Shown here piece after piece: positions 30,015 to 42,858 of a stretch of DNA of 64,000 nucleotides. The translations under genes were made by a program, and so were the position numbers. The stretch comes from Diploscapter coronatus (lineage: Eukaryota > Nematoda > Chromadorea > Rhabditida > Rhabditidae). The notes under the pieces are model-generated. The model searched no databases. It was not told the origin of the DNA and saw only the letters and a list, made by a program, of their open reading frames with translations. The stretch lies in the NCBI GenBank assembly GCA_964036155.1, contig OZ038422.1, positions 57,063,201 through 57,127,200 on the forward strand. The letters are read 5' to 3'. Positions within the stretch are counted from its first letter, which is position 1. Every line of letters starts with the position of its first letter.

Positions 30015-33000
30015 AACAAGGCAGCAGCAAGGCATACAACGTCTAGTCACTTCATTCGTTCATGGTTCGCTAATTCTGTGAGTTCATTTTTTAAAAATCT
30101 TTTCATTGGTTTTTATTACTCTTGAAGACACGAATAGGAAATTTTTAAATTAATTTATTCTTATCTATTTTAAATATTTCAAGTCAATGATTGTTCTTAT
30201 TTAAGTAACTATGCAGAATTCGCGAATCAACTAAAATACGTTTATTCTAGACGAAATCTCTTATTTTAAGTTCGCCAGCTTAGAATCAATTATCTGAATC
30301 AGTTCAGTAAACGGACTATTAGACCAACACATTTTGCTCTAAATTATGCCATGGGATAAATTCTTCAAGACGCAAAGTTAAGAAGTCTCAAAATTAATAC
30401 ATACTTGTTGTGATTTTGATTTTGAAAATGTTTTCTTTTCACCATAAAGAAAATGAGCATTTTAAAATTCAAATTATGAATATTTTTGGAAATAATAGTT
30501 CTATATACGAGTGCGTTTTCCCTAGTTGCGCAGTCATTCATTCATCATCGTGCTCCAGAGATATAATAGGATCTTTTTACTGTTCTTGTTTTTTTTCATT
30601 ATTTAGAGTGGTAGAGTTTGTTGTTTCAGTTTAAGTTACTTTTTAGATGTTCCCTCGATAATTTTAGACTTAGAAGTGGAGTTATGATATTTCAATTGGG
30701 ATTGTTTTTCACATAATTGCTCCCGATTTTGACTTTCTAGCTGTCATGACTTATTTCAATTTTGCATTCTATTACAACCTAAATCTGGAAGGTACAGTAA
30801 CCTTAATTGAAAATATCTTAGAAGAGATAAGAATTGAAATTTCACATGGCAAATTATTCATTTCTTCTCTTATCCTATGTGCCGTTTTTCTTCTCTAATC
30901 TAGCGATTTTATCCGAGTGTTAATCATTGAAATTCAAGAAAATAAGTGCAAGCACCTGTAACAGACACGATTGTCATTGTCATTTCGTTGAAGAAGACTA
31001 GTAAATCGGTCGAATTCGGCATATTTCATTGCTAAGTTTAGTAGACTCAATTTTTGTAAATGGAAAAGAAGGATACTTTCCTCGAGTTTAGCTATGCAAA
31101 ATATTTTGAGAATGACCGATTTACCATTTTTCAATCATTTTTATAAGTCAGGATTCAATTTTTAATTGTCATAAATAAATGGAAGTTTTTATTTCAATAA
31201 ATGAGTCTGTGTTTTGATTATTCTTCGCGACTTTTCTGTCTTTGCCGTACCTTACATGCAGCTTAGTCGTTGTCTCTCACGTGCGGTGGATTCTAGGAGA
31301 TGATTCCCTTCTCCTAAACCTGTCCCCCTTTGCAGTCGGGGCAGGGAGTTGTCAACTTCCCAGCTTTTCATAATATTTCCTTGCTTGAAAGTATTTTCTT
31401 TTCTTTCCCACACAGATTCGGATTTGACTCTCTTGCTCGACTTCCTTCTTCACAATGCAACTCCTTATCCTTCTTCCTTCCTCTCGTTCCCCTCCTTCTC
31501 CTCCTTTCTCACATTATCTTGCATTTTGCATTTTGCATCTTACATTCAGTTCTCCGAGTTCATTTCAACTACACTCTTCCAATTTACCTAGCTCCTAGAT
31601 TACTGTAGTCATTTCATCGTTTATGTTTCGATATCATAAACGAAGCTTGACCTTTTTCCTAGACTTATTGCTTTTACGAGAAAATGACTCGTTTCTTTCA
31701 CTTTTTACACGAAAACATTGCAATATTTTCGTATCGATTACATGATGGCGTCACAATTGCATGTATGAAAATAATATTTTCCATAAATCCTCACGAAGTT
31801 CATTTCAACTTTTCTAGATATTTCCTAGACATTGTGTAGTATCATTCGTTCGTCCGTTCTACTTTAATTTTCGAACACTGTCGCTTCCTCCGCAGTCTCT
31901 TCGAAGAACGTGCCGATTTTTAAGCAGAAAACAGCAGTTCAAAGATGTCCTTCTAAGGCTGGACAGGGATAATTTGCCTTGTTCAGCTATGCAAATCACT
32001 TCTCTCTATTTATATTCACAATATACACAACAATCTCCTTGTGCTTCAGTTTGCTTGATTCATTCTATTCTGTTCTTTCGCACTTTATCAGTTGATTTTC
32101 ATCAATATGCTCATCATTTTTCTGAAATTTCATTTTCCATCTATGTTATTTATACATTTTTCATTCTCTCATAAAATGACGGAAAATGTTAAGCTGTTGT
32201 GTTGCAAGTTTGCAAACTCGTCCAGTCTTCCACGCAGTTCAGTTCAATCGTCCAAATTTGGCAGTGATGCACCATCATAGTGATATTTTGTGCGAACTAC
32301 ATTGTTCCCTTTCTCTGCTCGATCTGCTCGTCTAATTGCGTGTCTTTCTGCTCCTTTTCCAGTAACTCTTCGGCTTTCCTCCCCTCTCTTCTGCTCTTCA
32401 GCCCTTCCTACCATAAGCTTCCCCTCATAAGGTCCTCCACATGCGATTTTCACCATTCTTTTCACCTTTGAACATCAAATTCCATTTTTTGCCTTTCATC
32501 AAAGCCGAAATATTCCATTTTCACATCTCCATCTGCTCATTTCATACATCCCGAGCACTTTTATTTTTTATTTTGCTCCATCGAACTTCAAATTCTATTG
32601 CTTTTCGGAATTCATCAGGATAAATATCCCCCTTCTGCAATTCATAGTACTTGCATTCCCTTATCGAATGACTATCTCGAACGGCACGCTTATCTTTCTG
32701 ACGTAATTATTTTCGCAATTACCTTTTTTCGCTCTCACAATGAGATGGCGATAAATATTTACAGAACTCCAGAGATATTCCTGAAAATGAGGGGGAGAGA
32801 GAAATGTCATCTTACCAAAAATGCCGAATTCCGAGTAGGTTTCTAAACAATGTGGTCGTTTCGGCAGCACGAAGATCTAAAGTCATCGAGGCAGGGAAAT
32901 AGAGGGAAAAAATCCTATCCTAGCTTACCTTTTCTTGTTGCGTCTATGATTCGTATCTCGAAATCTCGTGATTTCAAAATAATCGTTGAAATATCATTCC

Positions 33001-34177
33001 AATTTCTATCTTGTTCTTTCAGACATTGATTGCGAGAAAAAGGAAGTGATAGAATTCAGCAAAAATCTCTTTTGAATGATCGATATGAATGGAAGTTGTG
33101 AAGTTGTGAATTGCACGAAATTGGCAACAGCGTTAGGGAACAGATCCTCTCGTCTCCGTCTCTCTTCCTTCCTGTTGTATCTAATGTTTGATGTTTCTCC
33201 TCGCTGCTCAGTTTTTGCATTGTCAGTGATCGTTTTCATGTAATCCAAGCATCTCTTCGAGAATCTTCCCTCTGCTGCTTTGTTTATTCCCTCCATTCAT
33301 GAGCAGCATCAACATGTCCCCCCTGTCTAATGTGTCTAATTGCCTCTTCTCTCGTCTTGCCAGGCCTCTCAGTTCATGTTCTTTCGGCGATTAACGAACT
33401 CAGATTTTTCAGCATAAACAATGGAAAGAATTGACTGACTGGCTGACTAGCACGGGGATGTGCAAGAATTCAGACATTATTCATCTGTTGATGACACCAA
33501 TCTATACTGAATTGCTACATATTATTGCGTCATAGTCATTCCATAAGCTGCCTAACACATTGTTTAATTTCGTCAAATCTGTCCTGTCCGCTCGATTGCC
33601 TCACTGCCTCCCCCTCGGCAATCTCTCCTCGATCTACTTCTGCGTCTATTTTCTGTTCCATTTTCTGTTCATCAGGGATTTGCTCCTCCCTCTTTCCATC
33701 CCCGTTCCTCCATCCCTCAGTCCGTCATTATCGTGCCCATTCCATCTCATCTACTCTTTTTCTAAACGACTTGCCTTTCATAACCCCGAATCTGCCTTCC
33801 CCATTTGCCGTTTCCACTCTCATTTTCAGTCTTCCGCATTTCCGGTTCCGTTTTCGATTCTTCCAGTCAGTCAGGTGTCAACGAGTCTGAGCGTTCAGGG
33901 GCTAAACTTTAACTCGTTCTTTCTTTATTCATGAGGTTTCATTCGCACATTCCATTCTTATGAAATCCTTGCATAAGACATGACAAACTGCTTACTTCGC
34001 CGAATTTCGGATCGAATTTCACGAAACGTAATGAGGACGAACGTTAGAAGAGAAGGACATTTCGAAAGATCGAGTTAAGGAATCGAACCGAACAGAGCAG
34101 TTGGACAGTGGAACGGAGCAGGCAGTTAGGAGCACTTCAGCTGACTGAGTCAGAGATCAGGCAGAAGGGACAGGGGA
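30015..34177. other. Gene-free region: PDHB 3' side and channel-gene upstream region
   Basis: 30015-31200 is AT-rich. The first clear AATAAA I see on the + strand is near 31194, so the PDHB 3' UTR may be very long or use a variant signal. From about 31340 to 33900 the + strand is rich in C and T (TTCTTCCTTCCTCTCGTTCC-like), the sense-strand bias seen upstream of other genes here. ORFs in this part are low-complexity Ser/Leu/Phe/Pro. A TTCAG acceptor ends near 34139, in the 5' UTR of the channel gene. Confidence 0.5.
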
Positions 34178-36887
34178 ATGGTACCGCAATTCATCCACCT
34201 GGTGGCTCTCCTCACTGCAATGCGACCCATCAATACTAGGGAGGACCGATCAAACAATGAATGTAAGCAGGAGCGGACATGAAAATCACCTTAGAATTTA
34301 TCAATTAACCTCCACTAGCAGTCAAAATTCAACCGATTTTGGCTTAAACTTCAATAAGATTGAAAAACACAAACTAATGAACCTAAAAGGGATAAGTATG
34401 ATGAGCCGACAAATCTACAAAGGAAGTTATGAATGAAAAGCAACCAGAAAATTGCAGCGGACACAACTCGACTTGTGAATGACCTGATGGCTCGATACGA
34501 CAAGCGAGTCAGGCCGAATGTTCACACAGACCAGCCTGTCATCGTTCACATGAGCATCGTTCTAGGAATTCTCACGGAAATCAAGGAGAATCAGCAGATC
34601 GCCGCATTCGTCATTTCCCACATACAGGTATCGACAGATGAATTATTTTTACTAAAATCAACAATGTTGTTAGATCGTAATAAATAACTCGATTACATGG
34701 CATTGTAAATTCAGAAACATCATAAAGTAGAGAATACTCTTTGATAACTCTTTTGAGTTTGTCGTGTATCCGAAAAAAGTCATGATGCTAATATTTATCT
34801 TACAAGGACTTGATAGTTTCAAGTTGTTCACTTTGTTCAACTAGTCTTCATTGAAATATCAATTTAGCGATGGCACGATGAAAAACTACGGTTTGATCCG
34901 TCCAAGTATAACGGAATAAACCAAGTCGTTATTCCGCAATCGCTAGTATGGGTTCCAAAACTATTCATCTACAATAGGTAAAATAGGATTGCACAAAATT
35001 ACATTTTAAAAAATGCTAAATTTCTAGCATGGACACCAAGAACATGCTGACAGATGATCTATTCGATGTTAGAGTATATCACGACGGAATCGTCAAGGCA
35101 ACAAATTATAAGAAATTTTCATGCATTCAGCTATTCATTTCAGATAAATATCCCGCAATTTGTCAACTCTATTTGTCGAATCAATATCGAATTGTTTCCG
35201 TAAGGACTAGTTAATTTAATTTTTAATTAGCAATAATGATCATGAGTGTGCAGAGTTCTGATTCCTAGCTCGGGAAAAAATTCATTTCGATTTGGAATCG
35301 TGGAAAAATTCAAATCGATTTAGATTTTTCTTTTTTCCAAATTCAAATTCCGCATACCCCTGATGATCGCATTTCATAGACACTATCAAAACCAATGCAG
35401 AATTTTAATGCATTTCCGAAAATTACTGGATTTTAGATTTGATACTCAATTCTGCGCAGTCGCGTTAGCTTCTCCCTTGCTATCTGTCCACGAAATGGAT
35501 GTAAATGCAACCCAGCCTCCAAGAGATAGCTACTTCTCTGTAGGCGATTTCATTCATCAACTTTATCTGATGCAAAAAAATTCAGGGCAACGCAGAGTGG
35601 GAAGTGATGAATGTGACTGTGAGACAGATGAAGTTCCTCGAGGATGGAGAGTACCGAGTTGAAGTAAGTTAAACGAAATTCGGTAACGACAAAATTTAGA
35701 GACTATTGAATAATTGGAGAGTAGATTTGGGTGCGAAGTAATTCTTGTTATTTCAAAGTCTTGCTATCAAAAAAGTCGCGTCATCTCCGAATTATTGCCG
35801 TTAAAATTAGAAGTGGTCAACATTTTTAATTTTAGGTGCATTACATACTACATCTAAACAGACGACCGATTTACTACATCATAGTCATTGTGATTCCGAC
35901 GTTTCTCATCTCTGCACTATCGATTCTCGGGATTTTTAGCCCAGGATCGTCAGACGGGCCGAGAAATGAGAAGGTAATAAAAGTATCTCATAAAATTATG
36001 TGAATTCACTACTATAGACCGAAGATTAAAGTATAAATACGAAATATAATGCCACTAAAATGATTATTTCAGATGTTTTTTTTATGTGCCTAGGGCTGTC
36101 GCACATTTTGTGTGAGACTCTTAAGAGAAATTTTAACCACTTCTATCTTATAAAAATCGTGATTATGTGATAAGGCTAAAGATATGCGAATTATCAATTA
36201 TTGCTTAATTAGACGTCTCAATTTTCTAATGGAAAGCTAATTTAGGTCTCACTTGGACTTGGCTCACTACTTGCCATGACAGTGCTTCTCGATATTGTTG
36301 CCGCAGCAATGCCGAAGAGTAATTCAATTCCATTATTAGGTAATTGCCATTTACCGTATATTTTTATATTCATTCATTTGACAGGTTATTACATAATGCT
36401 AACAATTCTCGTGAACGCAATCAGCGTGGCTGTTTCCATGGCCCTGCTGGGTTTGGCAAGGAACCTCATCCAAACTGAAAGTCTGCCTGGATCTGTCATA
36501 TACACCTTCCTTCTGCTCAAACAGCCAAAATACGCCAAAGTTAATGGAATAATGTCTTCACCGCCTGAGAAATTCAGTACTACTGTGTAAGTATCTCTCA
36601 GCATAGGTAAAATAAAAACGCGAACAATATTCAGACCTCGATTTCCCGATTTGATAGCTATCTACAATCAGCTGATAGATGTTTCGCGAGCTCAGAAAAT
36701 CTATCGTGAGAAAATCGAGAAGGAGAAGGCAAAGAAGAAACTAGAGTTACAATGGAATTTTATATTCGGGAGGGTGGACTTAATCTTCCTATTCATTTTC
36801 GAGTCACTAAATCTACTAGTTTTGTTGCTCTTTCTGCGATATGCATTTTATCCTGTTCCTCCTCTGCCTGATAATTTTTCCGTTTAA
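34178..36887 (+). CDS. Cys-loop ligand-gated ion channel subunit, divergent nicotinic-like
   Basis: Eleven exons join in phase: 34178-34262, 34458-34627, 34868-34977, 35028-35097, 35144-35199, 35437-35539, 35586-35663, 35836-35973, 36246-36339, 36385-36586, 36635-36887. The protein is 452 aa. A hydrophobic start (FIHLVALLTA) is the likely signal peptide. The ligand-binding domain has 'VWVPKLFIYNS' in place of the usual WxPD, and the signature Cys-loop C-x13-C as 'SICRINIELFPFDTQFC'. M1 is 'YYIIVIVIPTFLISAL'. M2 starts with 'NEKVSLGLGSLLAMT', with Glu at -1' and no PAR motif, favouring a cation channel. M3, a cytoplasmic helix and M4 follow. Loop C lacks the vicinal Cys pair, so it is not an alpha subunit; the ligand cannot be read. 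The intron after 35097 is best read as GC-AG, which restores the 'DGIVKINIP' strand. Confidence 0.85.
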
Positions 36888-38670
36888 TTTTTAGAAATAA
36901 CTTATTCACTTACCAATTTAAATAGATGTACATAGTTAGCAAATAGCAAATCATATGGAATGTATATCATTAATATGCGGGTTTTCACGGATATTTACCT
37001 TCTTTGAGCATTTATTATTCAACGTCATAAATGAAGATGTTCTTCTTGATACTGAAATGTGCGGGATTAAGTCTTACCTTACATCGTAAATGTTTGTACA
37101 TCTTTTATTCGCATAATAAATAATAAACATCTTTAATTTAATAAAGTCTAATATTTACATACAGGTATAGTTTCAAACAACAATGCAATAAATTATCTAT
37201 TATTTTTTATAGAAATGCATCGAACGGCGTTGGAGATGTGGGAAGTGTTGTTGTCTAAAACGTAAATCTTTTTTCATGAATACAGCGGAATCATGAGCAT
37301 TTAAATTTCGATTCAAGCAAATTCAGTGTCGAGCAAAAATTTGAAAACGCAAGATTTATATATACAAATAATGGAGCTCACGGATTTGAACGAGATATAT
37401 GCATGGGCATATTCAATGACGAAGATTATGCAATTAAGCCAAACTTACTTTCTATCGGAAGCTTGTAACGTTAGAATCGATTGTATACAAACTATCATGT
37501 GTTTCCAAAATTTTCGCTACTGTATTACGATAGTTCTTTCTGAATATCATATGCATTTAGCTTACATTATTCTCAGTGGTAGTGATGTCATTGATTGATG
37601 TCCGGGGGGAGGGAGTTGCACTGCGCAATTGGAGTTTGTTGCTGCTGACAGTGCGATTGGCTGAGCGAATGGGCGGCACAGAGCGACGGCGGGTCGAGGC
37701 AAATAGATTCGACTTGAGACCCGTTAGACTTAATCAACCATATTATCATTCAGACTAGTTCGCTACAGATATATTTTTGTGTAATTTAATAAATAGCATA
37801 TCTGCCTTATGAGAGAGCTACGAGAAGCTAATTCATTCTCCTGAATAGAAGCGACTACGATAGTCATTTGGATTGTATACAGGCGGAGAAGTTATGCATA
37901 CTGATTTTAGAATTAAGATACCGCATCATACGTTAACTAGAATAAACTAGCCATGACATGTAATTATGTATCGGTATTTATGCTGATGATTGAAGTTTTG
38001 CCGATTCATGTTAAAGTAAATAGTGAATAGTGATTTTGCGTCTATTCTAAGCAAACATATTTAGGCAAATTCCATTTTGGAATTTAACAATGAAGATCGA
38101 CTTCATCGCGAATTAGCAACAATTCAATCATAGTGTCAACATTTGGCACCTTCTTGCGAATCGTGTCCAAATTGAATGAGAAAGTCCGTCCAAAGACGAA
38201 AGATTGCTTATGCATTCCGAGTTTCGTTGTGACGAACTGAAATTCCATCATCATAGTTCTATATGGAGGAGGCCACTCTCAGTCGAATCACACATAGGTC
38301 ATGCTCAAAACACTGCAGAATTGGGGATGGGGGAAGAATCGCATGCATATCCAATGTGGGATAAGGTTAGACAACTATTGCATCTTCAACTGCCAAGATA
38401 GGTAATGCCTCACTTCTTAGGGCGTATGAATTTTATATTAAACATGATGGATAATAATTATAGCCGCACGTATTCAATGTTGTATGATAAAACCTTAACT
38501 GGAAAAGCACAAGTCTTCTTAAAGTGCTCTTTTGATTCTAGAAAATAGACATCAAAATGAGGAAAGCAGTCAATTTTGTAAAGAAAAATGAAGGAATATT
38601 ATGCAAAAAGTATAAATGCTCGATTATGTGCGACTATAATTGTGACCTATCCTATAAAAATTAAATTAAA
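36888..38670. other. Gene-free spacer between channel and GPCR 3' ends
   Basis: AT-rich. AATAAA motifs cluster at about 37115-37140, likely the channel's poly(A) region. A short G+C-rich patch near 37600-37740 has no tRNA or rRNA fold that I can recognise. ORFs here show no motif. Confidence 0.45.
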
Positions 38671-41600
38671 TTACGATTTCATACGCCCTCTCAATTCACT
38701 GCAATGCAATTCATTGCCAGCTGCATTTGAGTATCGAAAGTATTTGGATGCAGTATTTCGAGCTAACTTATGTGTTGTTTTCGCAACGAACTCAATCACG
38801 TCTCCAGTGGCCTGTGAAATGGACTGTCGCTTTTTGGACATGGCTAGGAGGTGCTGCTGACGCAGTTCTCGGTTGATCAGAGCGTACAGAACGGGGTTCG
38901 CTGCAGAATTGAAGCATACCTGGATTGAAATAGTTATTTAATATCGTATTGATTACTAACCAGTAGATGAGCGATGAAGAACAATGCCGATATGAATGGG
39001 GTTAACCATGATACCTACAAATCTCAGTCTAATCGATTTAAAATCAGACTTTTCAAAATTAGAAACTTCTCTTAACCTGAATTAGATTAAAGTGGGTCAT
39101 AATATTCAACGTAGTTTGAGGCAACCAACAGCAGTAGTAGAACAGAATAACTGCGATTATTCGCTTCGTAACCTAAAATGACTAATAAAAATAAACGAAC
39201 TATCGCTTTTGTCCTTTCACTATTTTCTTAGGTGACGAAGGAGAGATTCAGCGAAATTCAGTTACTTTATGTACAAAACGTATGAGCTGTAAACTTAACG
39301 ATGAAGTTTCTAGACTTTTGCTCGCATCCTTGTTTTTCTGCGTGCAGTTTGAAAAGCTTTGAAAATTCACACGGCTTTGAGCTCGTATTTTCGGAACGGC
39401 TTCTTGTCTCGAAGTGTCTATGAATGATTCACTCCCCTCCCACTCCGTGTCTTCTTCATCTCATCCTTTTCCTCCCCTCTCACCTTCTGTATTCTGTCGT
39501 CCCTTCTGTGATGGTCCTTGTTCATCCTCAGTCGAATGTTCTGAGAGTTCTTGTGCAGGCGATAAATCACCTTAAATCCTCTTTAAGATCCTCAGTTTTG
39601 CAATGAAAAATATAGCCAGCTTACCCCTGTATAGAAAAGGGTAATGAGGAAGGCAGGGATCAGGAAGCCTATCAGAAAGGTGTAGACTGTGAAGAAAGTG
39701 CCTGCCTCGAAAAGGCATTTTCGAACTGTACTTCCTTCTTCATCTAAAATCTCAACATTGCACTGTAAGATAACAGGTAAAATAGTTTAAAGAGAGAGTT
39801 TAAATTGAGAATAATTAAAGAATAAATATGGTAATCTTATAAGTTGCTCTGCGTAGATGTAATTTTCAATAGTTTTACGATAATTAGGAAAAAATAAAAA
39901 AATTTTAAAAATATTTTACGCAATCTTAGTAACATTGGAAGAAAACTAATGGAAATGTTAAATTAAACAAAAGGCGTAAAAAATTTAGATGAATCAAATT
40001 TAAGGGTGCATAAAATGAAATTTTAAATATCTGCGGAAAAAACCTCGATCTTCCACCAAATAAGGAAGACCACATTAATGTGATGAGCATAATAATAAAA
40101 TAATGGCATGCTTAGCGTAATTAATTAGAAAAACTAATTCTTATAAGATATCCCACCTGATAGCCTCAATTCTGGTGATTCCTCTTCCAGTGGAATCATC
40201 CGAATTTTGTCGATCTTCACAACAGTTGCCTCTGTTAGAACAGGAATGAGCAGAAATATGGCCAGCAACGTGCAAATCAGTAGAACTGTTAGTGCCACGC
40301 CATTGCTTCGAATTCTGAAATTTTCAATATTCATACCCAAACACAATTTTATCTTCTTAAAGGCAAGAAACTTTTAAAAGCCATCGCCAAAACAGAACAA
40401 AAAACTAGCGAAACTCATTTGACATTTGAGTATTATATGATGAAGAAATGTGTAATGAAGATGTAAAGAGTAAAATATAGAAAACTGACAATGAACAACC
40501 TCACGCTATTTTTGTGATTAGATTTGTTATTAGTAGCGCTTGATTTTCGGCAGCAGAAGACATAATAAAAATAAAAGATTTCTTTTCTTCATTTCTATTG
40601 CATCAATCAAATCAAATGCGAGTTCATTTCAAGTGCATTTTCTATTTCACTTTTGCACTACAAATGTCTCAAAATCGAAGGGAGCATTTCGCCTTTGGCA
40701 CGAGTAACTCGATCAGCAGAAAGCTGTGCAGAGAAGAAGGAAGAATAGAAGATGTCAGAGATAGAACTGAACCAATTCTGGAATATACACAGATATGCAG
40801 CACAATTTTTCAACATCAACGAAACTCAGAATGTTCATGGGAGTTTACGCTACCAGAAAATTCCGTTCGGATGGCTATTGATTTTTCTTATATAGTGAAC
40901 AAAGTAAAATAAACCTTAGAGTCCTAAGAACACCTATATAGAATGATAAAGTATTCTTATTGAAAGCAAAAAGGCAAAAGTCGTTTTGATTCAGATGCAT
41001 ATGCAATGCATTTAGAGCTTCAAAATTTTAATTACTTTCTAATTCTTGTACTACTGGTTAAGTTAAATGAGATACACCAATCCCGATAAAATATTATATT
41101 ATCATTGCGAAGATCTAGTTATGAAAGTCTAGTAAGTTCTAACCGAATAACTAAGCCAAGAGTAGGTGAATTAGCAGCGCAAAAATAAGAGAATTTAGTT
41201 AGAACTTTTGAGATGAATTAATTTAATTGAAAAAAATCAAATCGACAAAATGCTGACCTTATCGACGAAACAGGGCTACAAACGGCTAGAAACCGATCCC
41301 AGGAAAGCACTGTCATGACGAACGAACTTAGCAACTTGTTGACAGATTCGCCGAACCAATATGCCTTGCACATGAAATGGCCAAACACCCATTCACCTAA
41401 AAACGGATTTTGATCGGATACGAGTTTTTCTTTGAAATGGCAACTATCGCTTGAATATCTGATGATAAAAAAATTGAAGTTTAGAACTATTTCTATGAAA
41501 GAATAGCATATTACACGAAAGATAGTTTCACTTTCCATTATTTTTGCTTATCATATTCGATAAAATGGTGCTTATCGAAGTTTTTTCCTTTTTCCTAGCA

Positions 41601-42858
41601 TTTCATTTAGTCCTATACGTCATATTGCCGAAGTTGATGAATATTTCGGAAATAGGCAGTGAATTCGAAAAGAGAAATTGGTTTCGTCTTTCACGTCCTT
41701 CATATGTCGTTTCGTGACCACATTACTCACATGAAAATCTGAGTGGCTTACGAGAAGCGGAGAGTTTCGGTAATCGCTCAGGCAAGCAGCATTTCACTTC
41801 GGGCTCTCGCCTCTTCAAATCTATTCTTCTCTGTCAAACTGCGCGCAGTTATCACAAATGCAAAGTTCATGTTTCATTGGTTCTTGTAGAAATGAAAGAG
41901 TACAAAGGGCTACATTAACTCATTTTGTTGTATCTAGACTCATTCGTTTGCCAGTCCTTATGCATCAAACGCAATGCAGACATTGGAGCCCTTTGGTGTA
42001 TGATTTATGAGAGAATTCTCACCTTTCAGAAGATCGAAGACTAGAAAAGGCAGGTGCAGAATCACTAGCAGGTCCACTATCGACAGACCTAAAATGATAA
42101 ACATGTCGTTTGAACTTGAACTTCAGATTGATTCCAATTAATTTTGGCTATGTTGGATGAACCAAAGTTTTGAAGAAGTTGAATATTTCAAACTCAAAAC
42201 TTTTTATTTACAAAGTTTTTGAAGATAAAAAATAGATTTTTAACGAATGAATGGCCCAATCAAATTCATTTCAATAAGGATAGAATTATACTAAATTTTC
42301 ACAAGATATCTGAAGCTTTTATGCGTGCCTAGAATTAATGATACCTCAAAACTTTGATGCCACCACTAATTCCGAATTTTGGCCCACAATTGATAGAAAT
42401 CTTATCATCAATTTACTGAAAAATCAGCTAAAAATTGCTTTCATTTTCGATCACCAATAATTTTCAATTTTCTTTCGCAAAATCATAATATCTTCTGCTA
42501 TAAATCTCATAGGAGTGTTCCTTATCATTTCTTCAGAGAACAAATTTAGCCTTGTCAAAGTAAATTATGAGGAAGAGGAGTGCTTACCTAAGACATAAAT
42601 GAAGACGTGATTCGTGTTGCTGAGACTGTGCTTCTTGAGTCGATGTGACGTGTTCTTCATGCTGGTGAGAATGTTGACGATCATCGCGATGACTACTGCA
42701 TTCCCTATGGTCCCAGCCACGAATAGCAGGATGTAAGCACAGGACAGGGCGATCTTCAGAGTCATTCGCGCTTCCTCCTCTTCGCTCGTTTCCTCGTGGC
42801 CATGCATCACTGAGGAATTCGATACTATCGCTGTCGCTGTCGACGTTGAGGCCTCCAT
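38671..42858 (-). CDS. Rhodopsin-class neuropeptide-type GPCR (somatostatin/allatostatin-C-like)
   Basis: Nine exons join in phase: 42588-42858, 42023-42088, 41258-41396, 40157-40314, 39625-39743, 39484-39570, 39077-39172, 38961-39014, 38671-38919. The protein is 412 aa. The N-tail has an NSS glycosylation site. TM1 has GN ('[11 protein letters not shown]'), TM2 has LxxxD ('GLSIVDLLV'), and the TM3 end reads [10 protein letters not shown], a DRY variant with the SP typical of peptide receptors. ECL1 Cys ('HFMCKAYW') and ECL2 Cys ('[10 protein letters not shown]') can form the usual disulphide. TM6 holds CWLP and TM7 '[13 protein letters not shown]' (NPxxY). The layout resembles somatostatin, opioid and allatostatin-C receptors and nematode NPR receptors, but the ligand is not readable. 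The ATG directly follows a TTAG acceptor. Confidence 0.88.

Noticed and set aside
31330..31608. 92-codon + strand ORF
   Set aside because: Hydrophobic low-complexity product of a C/T-rich tract; no signal-peptide logic or motif.
33006..33296. 96-codon minus-strand ORF
   Set aside because: No recognisable domain, no matching splice partners, in a biased intergenic region.
35029..35214. Unspliced reading through the Cys-loop region of the channel gene
   Set aside because: It gives 'CQLYLSNQYRIV' in place of the Cys-loop. Splicing 35097 to 35144 yields the expected C-x13-C with FPFD.
37576..37758. G+C-rich patch considered as an RNA gene
   Set aside because: No tRNA A/B box arrangement, cloverleaf or rRNA signature could be found by eye.
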